Assembly (NCBI RefSeq): GCF_008831155.1
Contig: NZ_WBKB01000004.1
Span: 124,001 to 188,000, forward strand
Direction: 5' to 3'
Source: Gulosibacter chungangensis
GTDB lineage: Bacteria > Actinomycetota > Actinomycetes > Actinomycetales > Microbacteriaceae
Length of the DNA stretch: 64,000 bases
A program made the position numbers and the translations under genes. Position 1 is the first letter of the stretch. Every line of letters begins with the position of its first letter. The notes under the pieces are model-generated. The model worked only from the letters and a program-made list of their open reading frames with translations, searched no databases and was not told the DNA's origin. Below, piece after piece: positions 34,530-42,900 of this stretch.

Positions 34530-37418
34530 ATGACGATTAGCGAAGCCGTAAGGCCCGATGCGCCACTTTCTCCGGAAGACCGCGAGGTCGCGTCGATGAT
34601 TCGCGAGCGCATCGATGGGGAGGTCGCGACTTCCTCACTACGTCGCGCCGAATACTCCTCGGATGCCGGTAACTACCGCATTACGCCGGAAGTAGTTGCC
34701 TTCCCGAAATCGAAGGACGACCTCATCGCGATTGCTGACGTTGCCCGTGTGACCGGTAAGCCCGTGCACATGCGCGGTGCCGGTACCTCGATCGCAGGAA
34801 ACGCGATCGGGCGCGGCATCGTGGTGGATACCTCGCGTCACCTCAACAAGATCCATTCGATCGATCCGGAAGCAAAGACCGCGGTCGTTGATCCGGGTGT
34901 CATCGTCGCGCAGTTGCAGAACGCGGCAAGGCCCCACGGTCTGCGCTTCGGGCCCGATCCCTCGACTTGGACCCGCTGCACGATCGGTGGCATGATCGGC
35001 AACAATGCCTGCGGCTCGCACTCGCTCCGCTTCGGCCGCACCGCCGACAACGTGGTCGAACTCGACATGATCGACGGGCTTGGCCGCCGTTTCACCGCGG
35101 CGGATGACCTCTCGGTCGTCCCTGGGCTGAACGAGTTTGTGGCGGATAACCTCGCGACCATTCGACTCGAATTCGGTCGCTTCGGCCGCCAGGTATCGGG
35201 TTACGGCCTAGAGGCGCTGCTGCCAGAGAACGGCCACTCGCTCGCGAAGCTCTTGGTCGGTTCTGAAGGCACCCTCGGCATCGTGCTCGGCGGCACCGTC
35301 TACCTGGTGGACATTCCCTCCTCGCCGGTGACGATCGCGCTCGGCTATCCATCGATGGTGGCGGCGGCCGACGACGTACCGGCCCTCCTCGAGCAGCGCC
35401 CCGGCGCGATCGAGGGGTTGGATGGGCGACTCACCGATGCCGTGCGCCGTCACCACGGTGCCGAGGCGATCGCTGCCCTCCCGGAAGGCAGCGGCTGGCT
35501 GCTGATCGAAATGCCCGGTGAGAATGAAATCGACGCGCTCGATCGCGCACACAAGCTGGTTGCCGCATCCAGCGCGATTTCTTCCTCGATCATCCCGGAC
35601 GCTGCCGCCGCTCGCCCGCTGTGGCGGGTGCGCGAAGACGGTGTGGGCCTTGCGAGTCGTACCGAGTCGGGCGAGCAGGCCTGGCCGGGGTTTGAGGATG
35701 CGGCGGTGCCGCCTGAACGTCTTGGCGACTACTTGCGGGAGTTTGACAAACTCACTGCCCGGCACGGCATCGAAGGCATGCCCTACGGGCACTTCGGTGA
35801 TGGCTGCATCCACATTCGGCTGTCGATTCCGCTGGAGCGGGACGGGGCGGCGCTGCGCGCATTCATGCTCGACGCTGGCCGGCTCGTGGCCGAATTCGGT
35901 GGGTCGATGTCAGGTGAACACGGTGATGGCCGCGCCCGCAGCGAGTTGTTGCCGCTGATGTACTCCGAAAAGGCGATTGCTGCCTTTGGCGATTTGAAGC
36001 GATTGTTCGACCCGAAAAACGTGCTGAACCCCGAAGTGCTCGTCGACCCGGCACCGCTCGACGCGGACCTCCGGCGCCCGCAAGCGCTGCCGATTCCGAA
36101 GATCCGCGGTGGCTTCGCGTTCGCCGAAGACTCGGGTGACTTCACCAAGGCCGTTCACCGTTGCGTGGGGATGGGGAAGTGCCGTGCCGATAACCGCGAT
36201 GCCGGTGGCTTCATGTGCCCCAGCTATATGGCGACCAAGGACGAGACCCACTCAACCCGCGGCCGCGCGCGCGTGCTGCAGGAAATGACCAATGGCAAGC
36301 TCGTCAAGGACGGCTGGAAATCCCAAGAAGTCGCCGACTCGCTTGACCTTTGCCTGTCCTGCAAAGCCTGCTCGAGCGATTGCCCGGCGGGTGTCGACGT
36401 CGCCGCCTATAAGTCGGAGACGCTCTACCGCAAATACAAGGGTCGCCTGCGCCCGATGAATCACTATGTGCTTGGTCAGCTGCCGCGCTGGGAGCCGTTG
36501 ATGTCGGCGTTCGCGCCGATCGTGAACGGCATGTTCAAAATTGACTGGCTCCGAAAAGCCATCCTGCCGCTCGCCGGTGTGGACAAGCGGCGCACGATTC
36601 CACAGATCTCGAGCCGTACCTTCAAGCAAGATCGCAATCGCCTGCTCAAAGAAGGTAAGGCAATCCGACCCGAGTCACCGCGTACCGACCGCGACCGCAT
36701 TATGGTGTGGGCCGACTCCTTCTCGAACGGCTTCAACCCCGAAATTGACCACGACGTCGTGCGAGTCCTTGAGCGGGTCGGTCTTGAAGTCGTGACCCCG
36801 AATAACCAAGTCTGCTGCGGCCTGACCTGGATCTCTACCGGGCAACTCGACGGTGCCCGGGCACGACTATCGCGGCTGATGGATGAATTCGCTCCCGTGG
36901 TCGAAGCCGGCATCCCGATCGTCGGGGTTGAACCGAGCTGCACCGCGGTGCTTAAGAGCGACCTGCTGGAACTCTTCCCGGACGACCCACGAGCGCGGAA
37001 GATTGCGAACGCCACCTACACACTCGCGGAGGTCCTGAACGGGATGGCCCCAGTGAAGCCGGACCCGACGGTGGAACTGCCGCGCCTGGACGGTGTCGAA
37101 CTCATCGTGCAACCCCACTGCCACCAGCATGCGGTGATGGGCTTCGCCCCCGACCGTACGCTGCTGAACTCCCTCGGCGCCAAGATCAACCAGCTCTCCG
37201 GATGCTGCGGTCTCGCCGGCAACTTCGGCCTTGAAACCGGACACTATGAGACCTCGGTCGCGGTAGCCGAGAACTCCCTGCTGCCGGCTCTACGGGATGC
37301 TGGCGACGACGCGATCTTCCTCGCGGACGGTTACTCGTGTCGGACGCAGGCCGATCAGCTCGGTGCTACCGAAGGCAAGCACCTCGCGACCCTGCTGATG
37401 GAGCGCTTCGCCCAATAG
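34530..37418 (+). CDS. FAD/Fe-S D-lactate dehydrogenase-type oxidase (GlcD-GlcF fusion)
   Basis: The 962-residue membrane-associated flavoprotein combines three units. An FAD-binding PCMH domain (about 40-260; RGAGTSIAGNAIG, IGGMIGNNACGSHSLRFG) and its C-terminal cap run to about 520. Two 4Fe-4S motifs follow (CVGMGKCR…GGFMCPSY near 550, and LCLSCKACSSDCPAG near 610). A CCG domain comes last (VCCGLTWISTG, PHCHQHAVMG, SGCCGLAGNFG). It resembles Dld2/YdiJ enzymes that oxidise D-lactate or 2-hydroxyglutarate and pass electrons to quinone. The SD agaaaggac precedes the ATG. Exact substrate unproven. Confidence 0.88.
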   Translation: MTISEAVRPDAPLSPEDREVASMIRERIDGEVATSSLRRAEYSSDAGNYRITPEVVAFPKSKDDLIAIADVARVTGKPVHMRGAGTSIAGNAIGRGIVVDTSRHLNKIHSIDPEAKTAVVDPGVIVAQLQNAARPHGLRFGPDPSTWTRCTIGGMIGNNACGSHSLRFGRTADNVVELDMIDGLGRRFTAADDLSVVPGLNEFVADNLATIRLEFGRFGRQVSGYGLEALLPENGHSLAKLLVGSEGTLGIVLGGTVYLVDIPSSPVTIALGYPSMVAAADDVPALLEQRPGAIEGLDGRLTDAVRRHHGAEAIAALPEGSGWLLIEMPGENEIDALDRAHKLVAASSAISSSIIPDAAAARPLWRVREDGVGLASRTESGEQAWPGFEDAAVPPERLGDYLREFDKLTARHGIEGMPYGHFGDGCIHIRLSIPLERDGAALRAFMLDAGRLVAEFGGSMSGEHGDGRARSELLPLMYSEKAIAAFGDLKRLFDPKNVLNPEVLVDPAPLDADLRRPQALPIPKIRGGFAFAEDSGDFTKAVHRCVGMGKCRADNRDAGGFMCPSYMATKDETHSTRGRARVLQEMTNGKLVKDGWKSQEVADSLDLCLSCKACSSDCPAGVDVAAYKSETLYRKYKGRLRPMNHYVLGQLPRWEPLMSAFAPIVNGMFKIDWLRKAILPLAGVDKRRTIPQISSRTFKQDRNRLLKEGKAIRPESPRTDRDRIMVWADSFSNGFNPEIDHDVVRVLERVGLEVVTPNNQVCCGLTWISTGQLDGARARLSRLMDEFAPVVEAGIPIVGVEPSCTAVLKSDLLELFPDDPRARKIANATYTLAEVLNGMAPVKPDPTVELPRLDGVELIVQPHCHQHAVMGFAPDRTLLNSLGAKINQLSGCCGLAGNFGLETGHYETSVAVAENSLLPALRDAGDDAIFLADGYSCRTQADQLGATEGKHLATLLMERFAQ

Positions 37419-37494
37419 ACCGCACGCTCCGCGCATCGGTTAGGTGAGGCTGCGCATCCTAGAAAATCGCTGATCAAATGGGGATAATAGGGGT

Positions 37495-39411
37495 ATGCAA
37501 CGCATTGCTGAGGTGCTGAAGCGATATCCCATCGTGGCTGTCACGCTGGGGCTATTGCTCGTGGTTATCGTGCTCGATTTGGCCGGAGCGGGTGGCCCAG
37601 CACAGTGGCTCGCGACGGCGTATGTGATTGTCATCATCGCGATGACGGCCTACAGCATGGTCCGCGATGTAATTCGCGGCCACTTCGGGCTCGACATCCT
37701 TGCGGTCGTCGCGATGGCCGCAGCGATCGCGACGGGGGAGTACCTTGCCGCAATGATCGTCGTACTCATGCTGACCGGTGGTGAAGCTCTCGAGGACTAT
37801 GCCGAGCTTCGCGCCCGACGCGACTTGAATGCGCTGCTGGAGCGTGCGCCGCAGTCGGCGCACCGACTCGACCCGGTGCATCCTGATCTGCCGGCGACCG
37901 ACCTTCCGGTGAATGAAGTGGCCATCGGTGATTTGCTGCTGATCAAGCCTGCCGAGATCGTGCCGGTCGATGGCACGCTCGTTGGCAGCGAAGCCGAATT
38001 TGACGAATCGTCGATGACGGGGGAAAGCCTTCCGGTACTGCATCGCGATGGCGACAGAATTTTTTCGGGCACGGTCAATCGCGACCGTGCCGTCACGATG
38101 CGCGCGACAGCGGATGCGGCGAACTCGCAATACCAGCAGATCCTCTCGTTGGTGCGCGACGCACAGCAGCAGAAGGCGCCGACCGTGCGCCTCGCGGATC
38201 GATATGCGGTGCCATTCACGATCGTGTCGTTGATCATCGCGGCACTCGCGTGGTGGCTGTCGGGGGATCCCGTGCGGTTCGCAGCTGTGCTGGTGCTCGC
38301 GACACCGTGTCCGCTGCTGATCGCTGCACCCGTCGCGTTCATCGGTGGAATGAGCGCGGCCGCTCGCGAGGGCATTATCGTGAAGGGCGGAGCGACCCTC
38401 GAGGCGCTCGCGAAGAGTCGGAGCGTTGCCTTCGACAAGACGGGGACGCTCTCGCACGGCGAGCCCGAGCTCGTGGCGGTGCAGCCAGCACACGTCGACC
38501 TCGATGCGGACCGGCTCCTGCAGTTTGCAGCGTCCGCGGAAGCGCACTCATCACACGTACTGGCCGACGGCGTCATTCGCGCGGCACGGCAGCGTGGCCT
38601 CGAATCGCTCCCGGTGTCGGATGCATCCGAGCACGCCACGCAGGGAGTCGAAGCGACCGTAGCCGGTCACCTCGTGCGAGTCGGAAAGTTGTCCTTCATT
38701 CGTGAGAACGATGCTGCCGCAACCGCGGCAGAGCTCGATCCCGGCCAAACCGCAGTCATGGTCGCGATCGATGGCAGGTTTGCGGGGTCGCTGATCCTCG
38801 CCGATGCACTGCGTAAGAACGCCCCGCAGACCGTGGCTCGGTTACAGGAAATGGGCGTGGAGCGAGTGCTCATGGTCACCGGCGACAACGAGCAGACCGC
38901 GCGATCGCTCGCGGGTGAGGCAGGCATCCCCGAGGTGTACGCGAACTTGCGTCCACAAGACAAGGTCGAGATCATCCGTGGGCTCACGGAACGACCGGTC
39001 ACGATGGTTGGCGACGGCGTGAACGACGCACCCGTGCTCGCGATCGCCGAGGTTGGCATCGCGATGGGGGCCCGGGGATCGACCGCGGCAAGCGAGTCGG
39101 CGGATGCGGTGATTCGGCGCGACGACATCGGCCTCGTCGCGCGTGCCCATGAGATCGGCAGGCACACATACCGTGTCGCGCTCTCGGCGATCTGGCTCGG
39201 TATTGCACTGTCGCTCGGATTGATGCTTATCGCCGCATTCGGGTTTATCATCCCCGTCGTTGGCGCGCTGCTACAAGAGGTCGTCGACCTCGCTGCGATC
39301 CTCTACGCCCTTCGTGCCCGCACCGGCGGTCGAAGCCGAGGGGAGAAGACGGTCACTACACATACGACCCGGTCTGCGCAGCACGCGCAGACCGGGTCGT
39401 CGGGGTTCTAG
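37495..39411 (+). CDS. heavy-metal P-type ATPase (TPC type)
   Basis: The 638-residue P1B ATPase has no N-terminal metal-binding domain. Visible motifs are the actuator TGES near residue 180, the membrane metal site ATPCPLLIAAP near residue 265 (TPC rather than the usual CPC or SPC), the phosphorylation site DKTGTL near residue 315, and GDGVNDAPVLA near residue 505. The HP motif is altered (EAHSSHVLA). The metal is uncertain; Zn, Cd or Mn are possible. The last 16 codons lie inside a perfect terminator hairpin, so the C-terminal TTHTTRSAQHAQTGSSGF may be read-through. A GATAAT just before the ATG suggests a leaderless start. Confidence 0.88.
   Translation: MQRIAEVLKRYPIVAVTLGLLLVVIVLDLAGAGGPAQWLATAYVIVIIAMTAYSMVRDVIRGHFGLDILAVVAMAAAIATGEYLAAMIVVLMLTGGEALEDYAELRARRDLNALLERAPQSAHRLDPVHPDLPATDLPVNEVAIGDLLLIKPAEIVPVDGTLVGSEAEFDESSMTGESLPVLHRDGDRIFSGTVNRDRAVTMRATADAANSQYQQILSLVRDAQQQKAPTVRLADRYAVPFTIVSLIIAALAWWLSGDPVRFAAVLVLATPCPLLIAAPVAFIGGMSAAAREGIIVKGGATLEALAKSRSVAFDKTGTLSHGEPELVAVQPAHVDLDADRLLQFAASAEAHSSHVLADGVIRAARQRGLESLPVSDASEHATQGVEATVAGHLVRVGKLSFIRENDAAATAAELDPGQTAVMVAIDGRFAGSLILADALRKNAPQTVARLQEMGVERVLMVTGDNEQTARSLAGEAGIPEVYANLRPQDKVEIIRGLTERPVTMVGDGVNDAPVLAIAEVGIAMGARGSTAASESADAVIRRDDIGLVARAHEIGRHTYRVALSAIWLGIALSLGLMLIAAFGFIIPVVGALLQEVVDLAAILYALRARTGGRSRGEKTVTTHTTRSAQHAQTGSSGF
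39364..39400 (+). terminator. terminator overlapping the 3' end of the P-type ATPase gene
   Basis: Perfect 16-bp stem ACGACCCGGTCTGCGC / GCGCAGACCGGGTCGT with a 5-base loop, lying before the stop codon at 39409-39411. Confidence 0.85.
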
Positions 39412-39423
39412 TTCTGCCGAAGG

Positions 39424-39804
39424 CTAGGCTTGCGAACCCTGCTGAGCTTCCTGCTCAGCGATCTTCTGACGGACTTCCTCCATGTCAACTTCCTTGACCG
39501 CCTTGATGACGTCCTCGAGTGCGCGTGCGGGAAGCGCGCCAGCCTGCTGGAACAGCAAGACGCCATCGCGGAAAGCCATCAGAGTCGGGATCGACTGGAT
39601 GCCGAGGCTCGTCGAAAGCTGCTTGTTTGCTTCGGTGTCGACCTTGGTGAAGGTGACATCCGTGTGCTCTTCACTCGCCTGCTCATATACGGGAGCGAAT
39701 TGCTTACAAGGCCCGCACCAATCGGCCCAGAAGTCCACGAAGTGGATGCCTTCTCCGGTGACGGTCTCGACAAAGTTGTCTTGGTTCAGGTCAGTGGTTG
39801 CCAC
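39424..39804 (-). CDS. thioredoxin
   Basis: The 126-residue cytoplasmic thioredoxin has the active site FWADWCGPCKQFAPV with Cys30 and Cys33, the cis-proline loop QSIPTLMAF near residue 75, and a C-terminal helix extended by an acidic/Gln tail. The start chosen is GTG 39804 (VATTDLNQDNF), with agaggag seven bases upstream; the frame stays open to 39906 but without an SD. It reduces protein disulfides using thioredoxin reductase, which is not in this window. Confidence 0.93.
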   Translation of the reverse strand: MATTDLNQDNFVETVTGEGIHFVDFWADWCGPCKQFAPVYEQASEEHTDVTFTKVDTEANKQLSTSLGIQSIPTLMAFRDGVLLFQQAGALPARALEDVIKAVKEVDMEEVRQKIAEQEAQQGSQA

Positions 39805-39939
39805 AATCGGCTCCTCTTGTTGAATGGCGTCATCTCTGCCGCGGCACGCTGGCGCCACGGTAGGTATCGGGTAGAACGGATTTCTCGGCGGCAGTATTCC
39901 TGCCACACTGTGAAACCGCTGGTGAACGACTGGGCGTTC

Positions 39940-40776
39940 CTATCTCGACTCGGGCTTGTCAGGGTCAGCAAACGGGTTATCCGGGGCTTCCACTGCGGGC
40001 TCCGAGTCCTCCTCCGAGAGTTCGGTAGCGGCAGCCTCGGGGTTCGCGAACGCCTCATCTGGCACGGTATCAACCGGCGCGGTTTCTTCGCTGATCAGTG
40101 CGTCAAAGTCGGTAGCTTTGCCACTGGCAGGCTCGGGAACGCTGGCTTCCGCAGGTTCAGGGATGAGCGCATCCGACCCCGGCAGCGTATCGGCGGCATC
40201 CGCGGTCCCGGCCGAATCAGTGAGGTGTGAAGCATCACCCTCGAGCGAGACGACCTCGGTCATCTTGCCTTCGACCTGGTAGTGGTTGTACAGCGCATCC
40301 TCTTCCGAAGGAGAGAGGTTCTGATCGATCTCGGTGCGCGGCGCGGAAAGGACAGTCTCCTTGCTGTACGGCACCGTGATGCGTTTGTCCTGGCGCTCGG
40401 CATCATCGAGTGGGATGAAGAACTCCTTCATGCCAAACAGGCCAGTCTTCACAGTCACCCAGTTGGGTGCCTGGGTTTGGTCATCGAGATAGACCTGGCC
40501 CACGCGGCCGATCTTCTGACCTGCTTGGTCGAAGACTGTGGCTTGGAAGATCCACAGCAGTTCTTCCTCCGCCTCGCGGGCTGCCCGCTCCTCGTCGGTC
40601 TCTTCGATCTGGTCCTCGCCAACGACGATGGGAAGCGCCTCGCCGCCATTGGCAGGCACCTCCGTCGCCTCAGGTGGAGTGATGGGGTCAGCCTCGTCCG
40701 CATTCGACTGAGAACTCGACGACTCAATCGGGTCTTCGGCGTTCAGGTCACTATCGCGTTCGTTTGGGTCTGCCAT
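39940..40776 (-). CDS. PRC-barrel domain protein
   Basis: The 278-residue cytoplasmic protein has an acidic disordered head (residues 1-70, with an EETDEERAAREAEEE helix), a central PRC-barrel (about 72-135: FDQAGQKIGRVGQVYLDDQT, NWVTVKTGLFGMKEFFIPL, ITVPYSKETVLSAPR, then YNHY), and a long acidic Ala/Pro/Glu tail. PRC-barrels occur in photosynthetic reaction-centre H subunits, RimM and many stress proteins. The actinobacterial versions with this layout have no assigned function. SD aagaggac precedes the start. Confidence 0.85.
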   Translation of the reverse strand: MADPNERDSDLNAEDPIESSSSQSNADEADPITPPEATEVPANGGEALPIVVGEDQIEETDEERAAREAEEELLWIFQATVFDQAGQKIGRVGQVYLDDQTQAPNWVTVKTGLFGMKEFFIPLDDAERQDKRITVPYSKETVLSAPRTEIDQNLSPSEEDALYNHYQVEGKMTEVVSLEGDASHLTDSAGTADAADTLPGSDALIPEPAEASVPEPASGKATDFDALISEETAPVDTVPDEAFANPEAAATELSEEDSEPAVEAPDNPFADPDKPESR

Positions 40777-40857
40777 GGCTGCATGTCCTCTTGGGTTGAT
40801 GCGGTTTCGCTGGTGCGAGCTTATACGCCAGCACTGGCCGGAGCCTTGAGCCGCGCC

Positions 40858-41928
40858 CTAGTCGAGCTTTGGAAGCGGTGGCAACTGCGAATTTCCTGGC
40901 TCATCGGGGTTGTTTTGCGTCGATGCAAGGGACGTGGCCGCCGGTTCAGGCTGTGGAGATGCATCCGAGTTCGTCGCCGACTCGTAGGGCTCCGGGGCAA
41001 CCTCGTGAGGCAGGGCCTGCTTCCGTAGCCGCTTCCAAATCGGTCGGATCACAAAGAACCACAGTGCCGCAAGAATGATGAGCAAGAGCGCCAATCCCGG
41101 CAGGGCATACCCAAAGTCAGTGACGAAGTCGTTGAGCGAATCAACGAAGTCATTCCAGCCCTTGACGAGTCCAGCGAAGAAACCGGTGGGTTCATCGATC
41201 GGCTGCGGGGTCGCATTCGTGGTCAGGTTCACGTAAACCGTGGACATCGCCACGTCCTCGGAGAGCACCTCGAGTTGCGCCTCGAGGCTTTGCAGCTCGG
41301 CTTGCCGCTGCGAGAGCTCCTGCTCAATATCGAGCATGTCTTCCACATTCGTGGCTTGCTCGAGCATCGATTCGAGGGACGCGATGGACGATTGCAGGCT
41401 TGAGATGCGTGATTCCAGATCCACCTTGTCGAGCGTGACATCGACCGCAAACGACTCGATCTGGGTGACCTCGCCGAGTTCTTTCAGCTCGGTCAAGAAC
41501 GCATCATTGTGCTCGGCAGGGACTCGGATCGTCAGATACGCCTCGGGAACCGTGTCGTTGGTGCGCTCAGTGCGTGCTTCGATACGCCCGTCATATTTTG
41601 CGACGAGTTGTTCGAGCTTACTGACGCTCCCCGGCACATCCTCGACGCGGACGTCCGCCGAAGTGGTCGTGATGATGTCGCGGTCAGCAACCGTATTGGT
41701 ATCGGACGGAGCAGCGCCGCCGGCCTCGGATTGCTCCGAATCTTCGGCTGCGCCATCCATCGGGGCTTCGTCGACGAATTCCTCGGAGGGCGCGGAATAC
41801 TCCTCACTCCGCTCGCCGCGATCGGATTCCGTGCTGCCACCGGCACCTGCGCATCCGGTTAGGAGCGCGAGTGTGGCGAGGCCCGCGACGAGCCCGCCCA
41901 TGAGTCGTTGAGAAGTCGAGGTGCTCAT
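40858..41928 (-). CDS. DUF4349 lipoprotein
   Basis: The 356-residue precursor has a lipoprotein signal peptide with lipobox LTGC (Cys26). An acidic linker follows, then the DUF4349 domain (about 85-240) with strands such as ITTTSADVRVEDV and YLTIRVPAEHNDAF, plus a coiled coil (SRISSLQSSIASLESMLEQ…LSQRQAELQSLEAQLE). One transmembrane helix (about 275-300) and a basic then Pro/Ser-rich cytoplasmic tail come last. The result is a protein tethered to the membrane at both ends. DUF4349 has no firmly established function. Confidence 0.85.
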   Translation of the reverse strand: MSTSTSQRLMGGLVAGLATLALLTGCAGAGGSTESDRGERSEEYSAPSEEFVDEAPMDGAAEDSEQSEAGGAAPSDTNTVADRDIITTTSADVRVEDVPGSVSKLEQLVAKYDGRIEARTERTNDTVPEAYLTIRVPAEHNDAFLTELKELGEVTQIESFAVDVTLDKVDLESRISSLQSSIASLESMLEQATNVEDMLDIEQELSQRQAELQSLEAQLEVLSEDVAMSTVYVNLTTNATPQPIDEPTGFFAGLVKGWNDFVDSLNDFVTDFGYALPGLALLLIILAALWFFVIRPIWKRLRKQALPHEVAPEPYESATNSDASPQPEPAATSLASTQNNPDEPGNSQLPPLPKLD

Positions 41929-42008
41929 ACCCTCAACTGTGACACGTTGGGTGACTTAGCACATCACCGGGATGGAGAGCAAGGCTCATCCGATTGGATG
42001 AAGCGGAG

Positions 42009-42836
42009 TTAGCCGAACAGGTCAGGGTCTTTACCGCGCCGTTCACCCCGGTCGAGAGTGCGGATCTGGGCGCAGTCTTCGGCGCTGAGCTGGATGCGTG
42101 CCGCGGCAAGATTCTCGCGCAGGCGAGCGGGGTGGACGGTCTTGGGAATCGCCACATTGCCAAGCTTGAGGTGCCAGGCGAGAACGATCTGCGCCGGAGT
42201 GCATTCGTGCGCGGCGGCGAGGTCGGTCAGTACCGTATTGTCGAGATCCGCGCCGCGGGCGAGCGGCGACCAGGCGACCGTCGCGATGTGGTGCTGCGCG
42301 TGGAAGCGGCGCAGTTCCGGTTGCGAAAACGAGGGATGCAGTTCCACCTGATTGCAGGCTGGGGTCTCGCCGGATTCTTCGATCAGTCGGGTGAGGTGGT
42401 GTTCTTTGAAGTTCGCCACGCCGATTGAGTGTGCCCGCCCCTCGTCATGGAGACGCTGGAGCGCCTCCCAGGTCTCGAGATAGCGATCCTGTTCGGGCGC
42501 GGGCCAGTGAATCAGATAGAGATCAACTTCTTCGAGCCCGAGGTGCTCGAGCGACTCATCGAAGGCACGCAGTGTCTCGTCATAACCGTGGCGGTCTTGC
42601 CAAACCTTGGTGGTGATGTATGCATCCTCACGAGGCAAGCCGGATGCGCGGAGTCCCTCACCGAGGCCGATCTCATTCCCGTAGAGAGTTGCGGTATCGA
42701 AGTGGCGGTAGCCGATCTCGATCGCGTCTTGTACGAGCGCCGCGGTGTCTTCATTAGGCACCTTGTACAGGCCGAGCCCGAGCTGTGGAATGCGGCGTCC
42801 ATCACGGAGTTCAATCGCAGGAATTTGAGCGTTCAC
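42009..42836 (-). CDS. aldo/keto reductase (2,5-diketo-D-gluconate reductase type)
   Basis: The 275-residue NADPH-dependent TIM-barrel enzyme shows IPQLGLGLYKVPNEDT, the catalytic Asp/Tyr region GYRHFDTATLYGNE, the catalytic Lys in ITTKVWQDRHG and the His in YLIHWPAPEQD. The cofactor end reads VAIPKTVHPARLRENL. It reduces aldehydes or ketones; AKR5-like enzymes act on diketogluconate, methylglyoxal and similar compounds. The GTG start at 42836 has a gaggagtaggg ribosome site. Substrate unknown. Confidence 0.92.
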   Translation of the reverse strand: MNAQIPAIELRDGRRIPQLGLGLYKVPNEDTAALVQDAIEIGYRHFDTATLYGNEIGLGEGLRASGLPREDAYITTKVWQDRHGYDETLRAFDESLEHLGLEEVDLYLIHWPAPEQDRYLETWEALQRLHDEGRAHSIGVANFKEHHLTRLIEESGETPACNQVELHPSFSQPELRRFHAQHHIATVAWSPLARGADLDNTVLTDLAAAHECTPAQIVLAWHLKLGNVAIPKTVHPARLRENLAAARIQLSAEDCAQIRTLDRGERRGKDPDLFG

Positions 42837-42900
42837 GACTGGCTACCCTACTCCTCAGAGATTGATTCGCAATTTGGTCTCGGCCTGTTGGCGGTGGACC

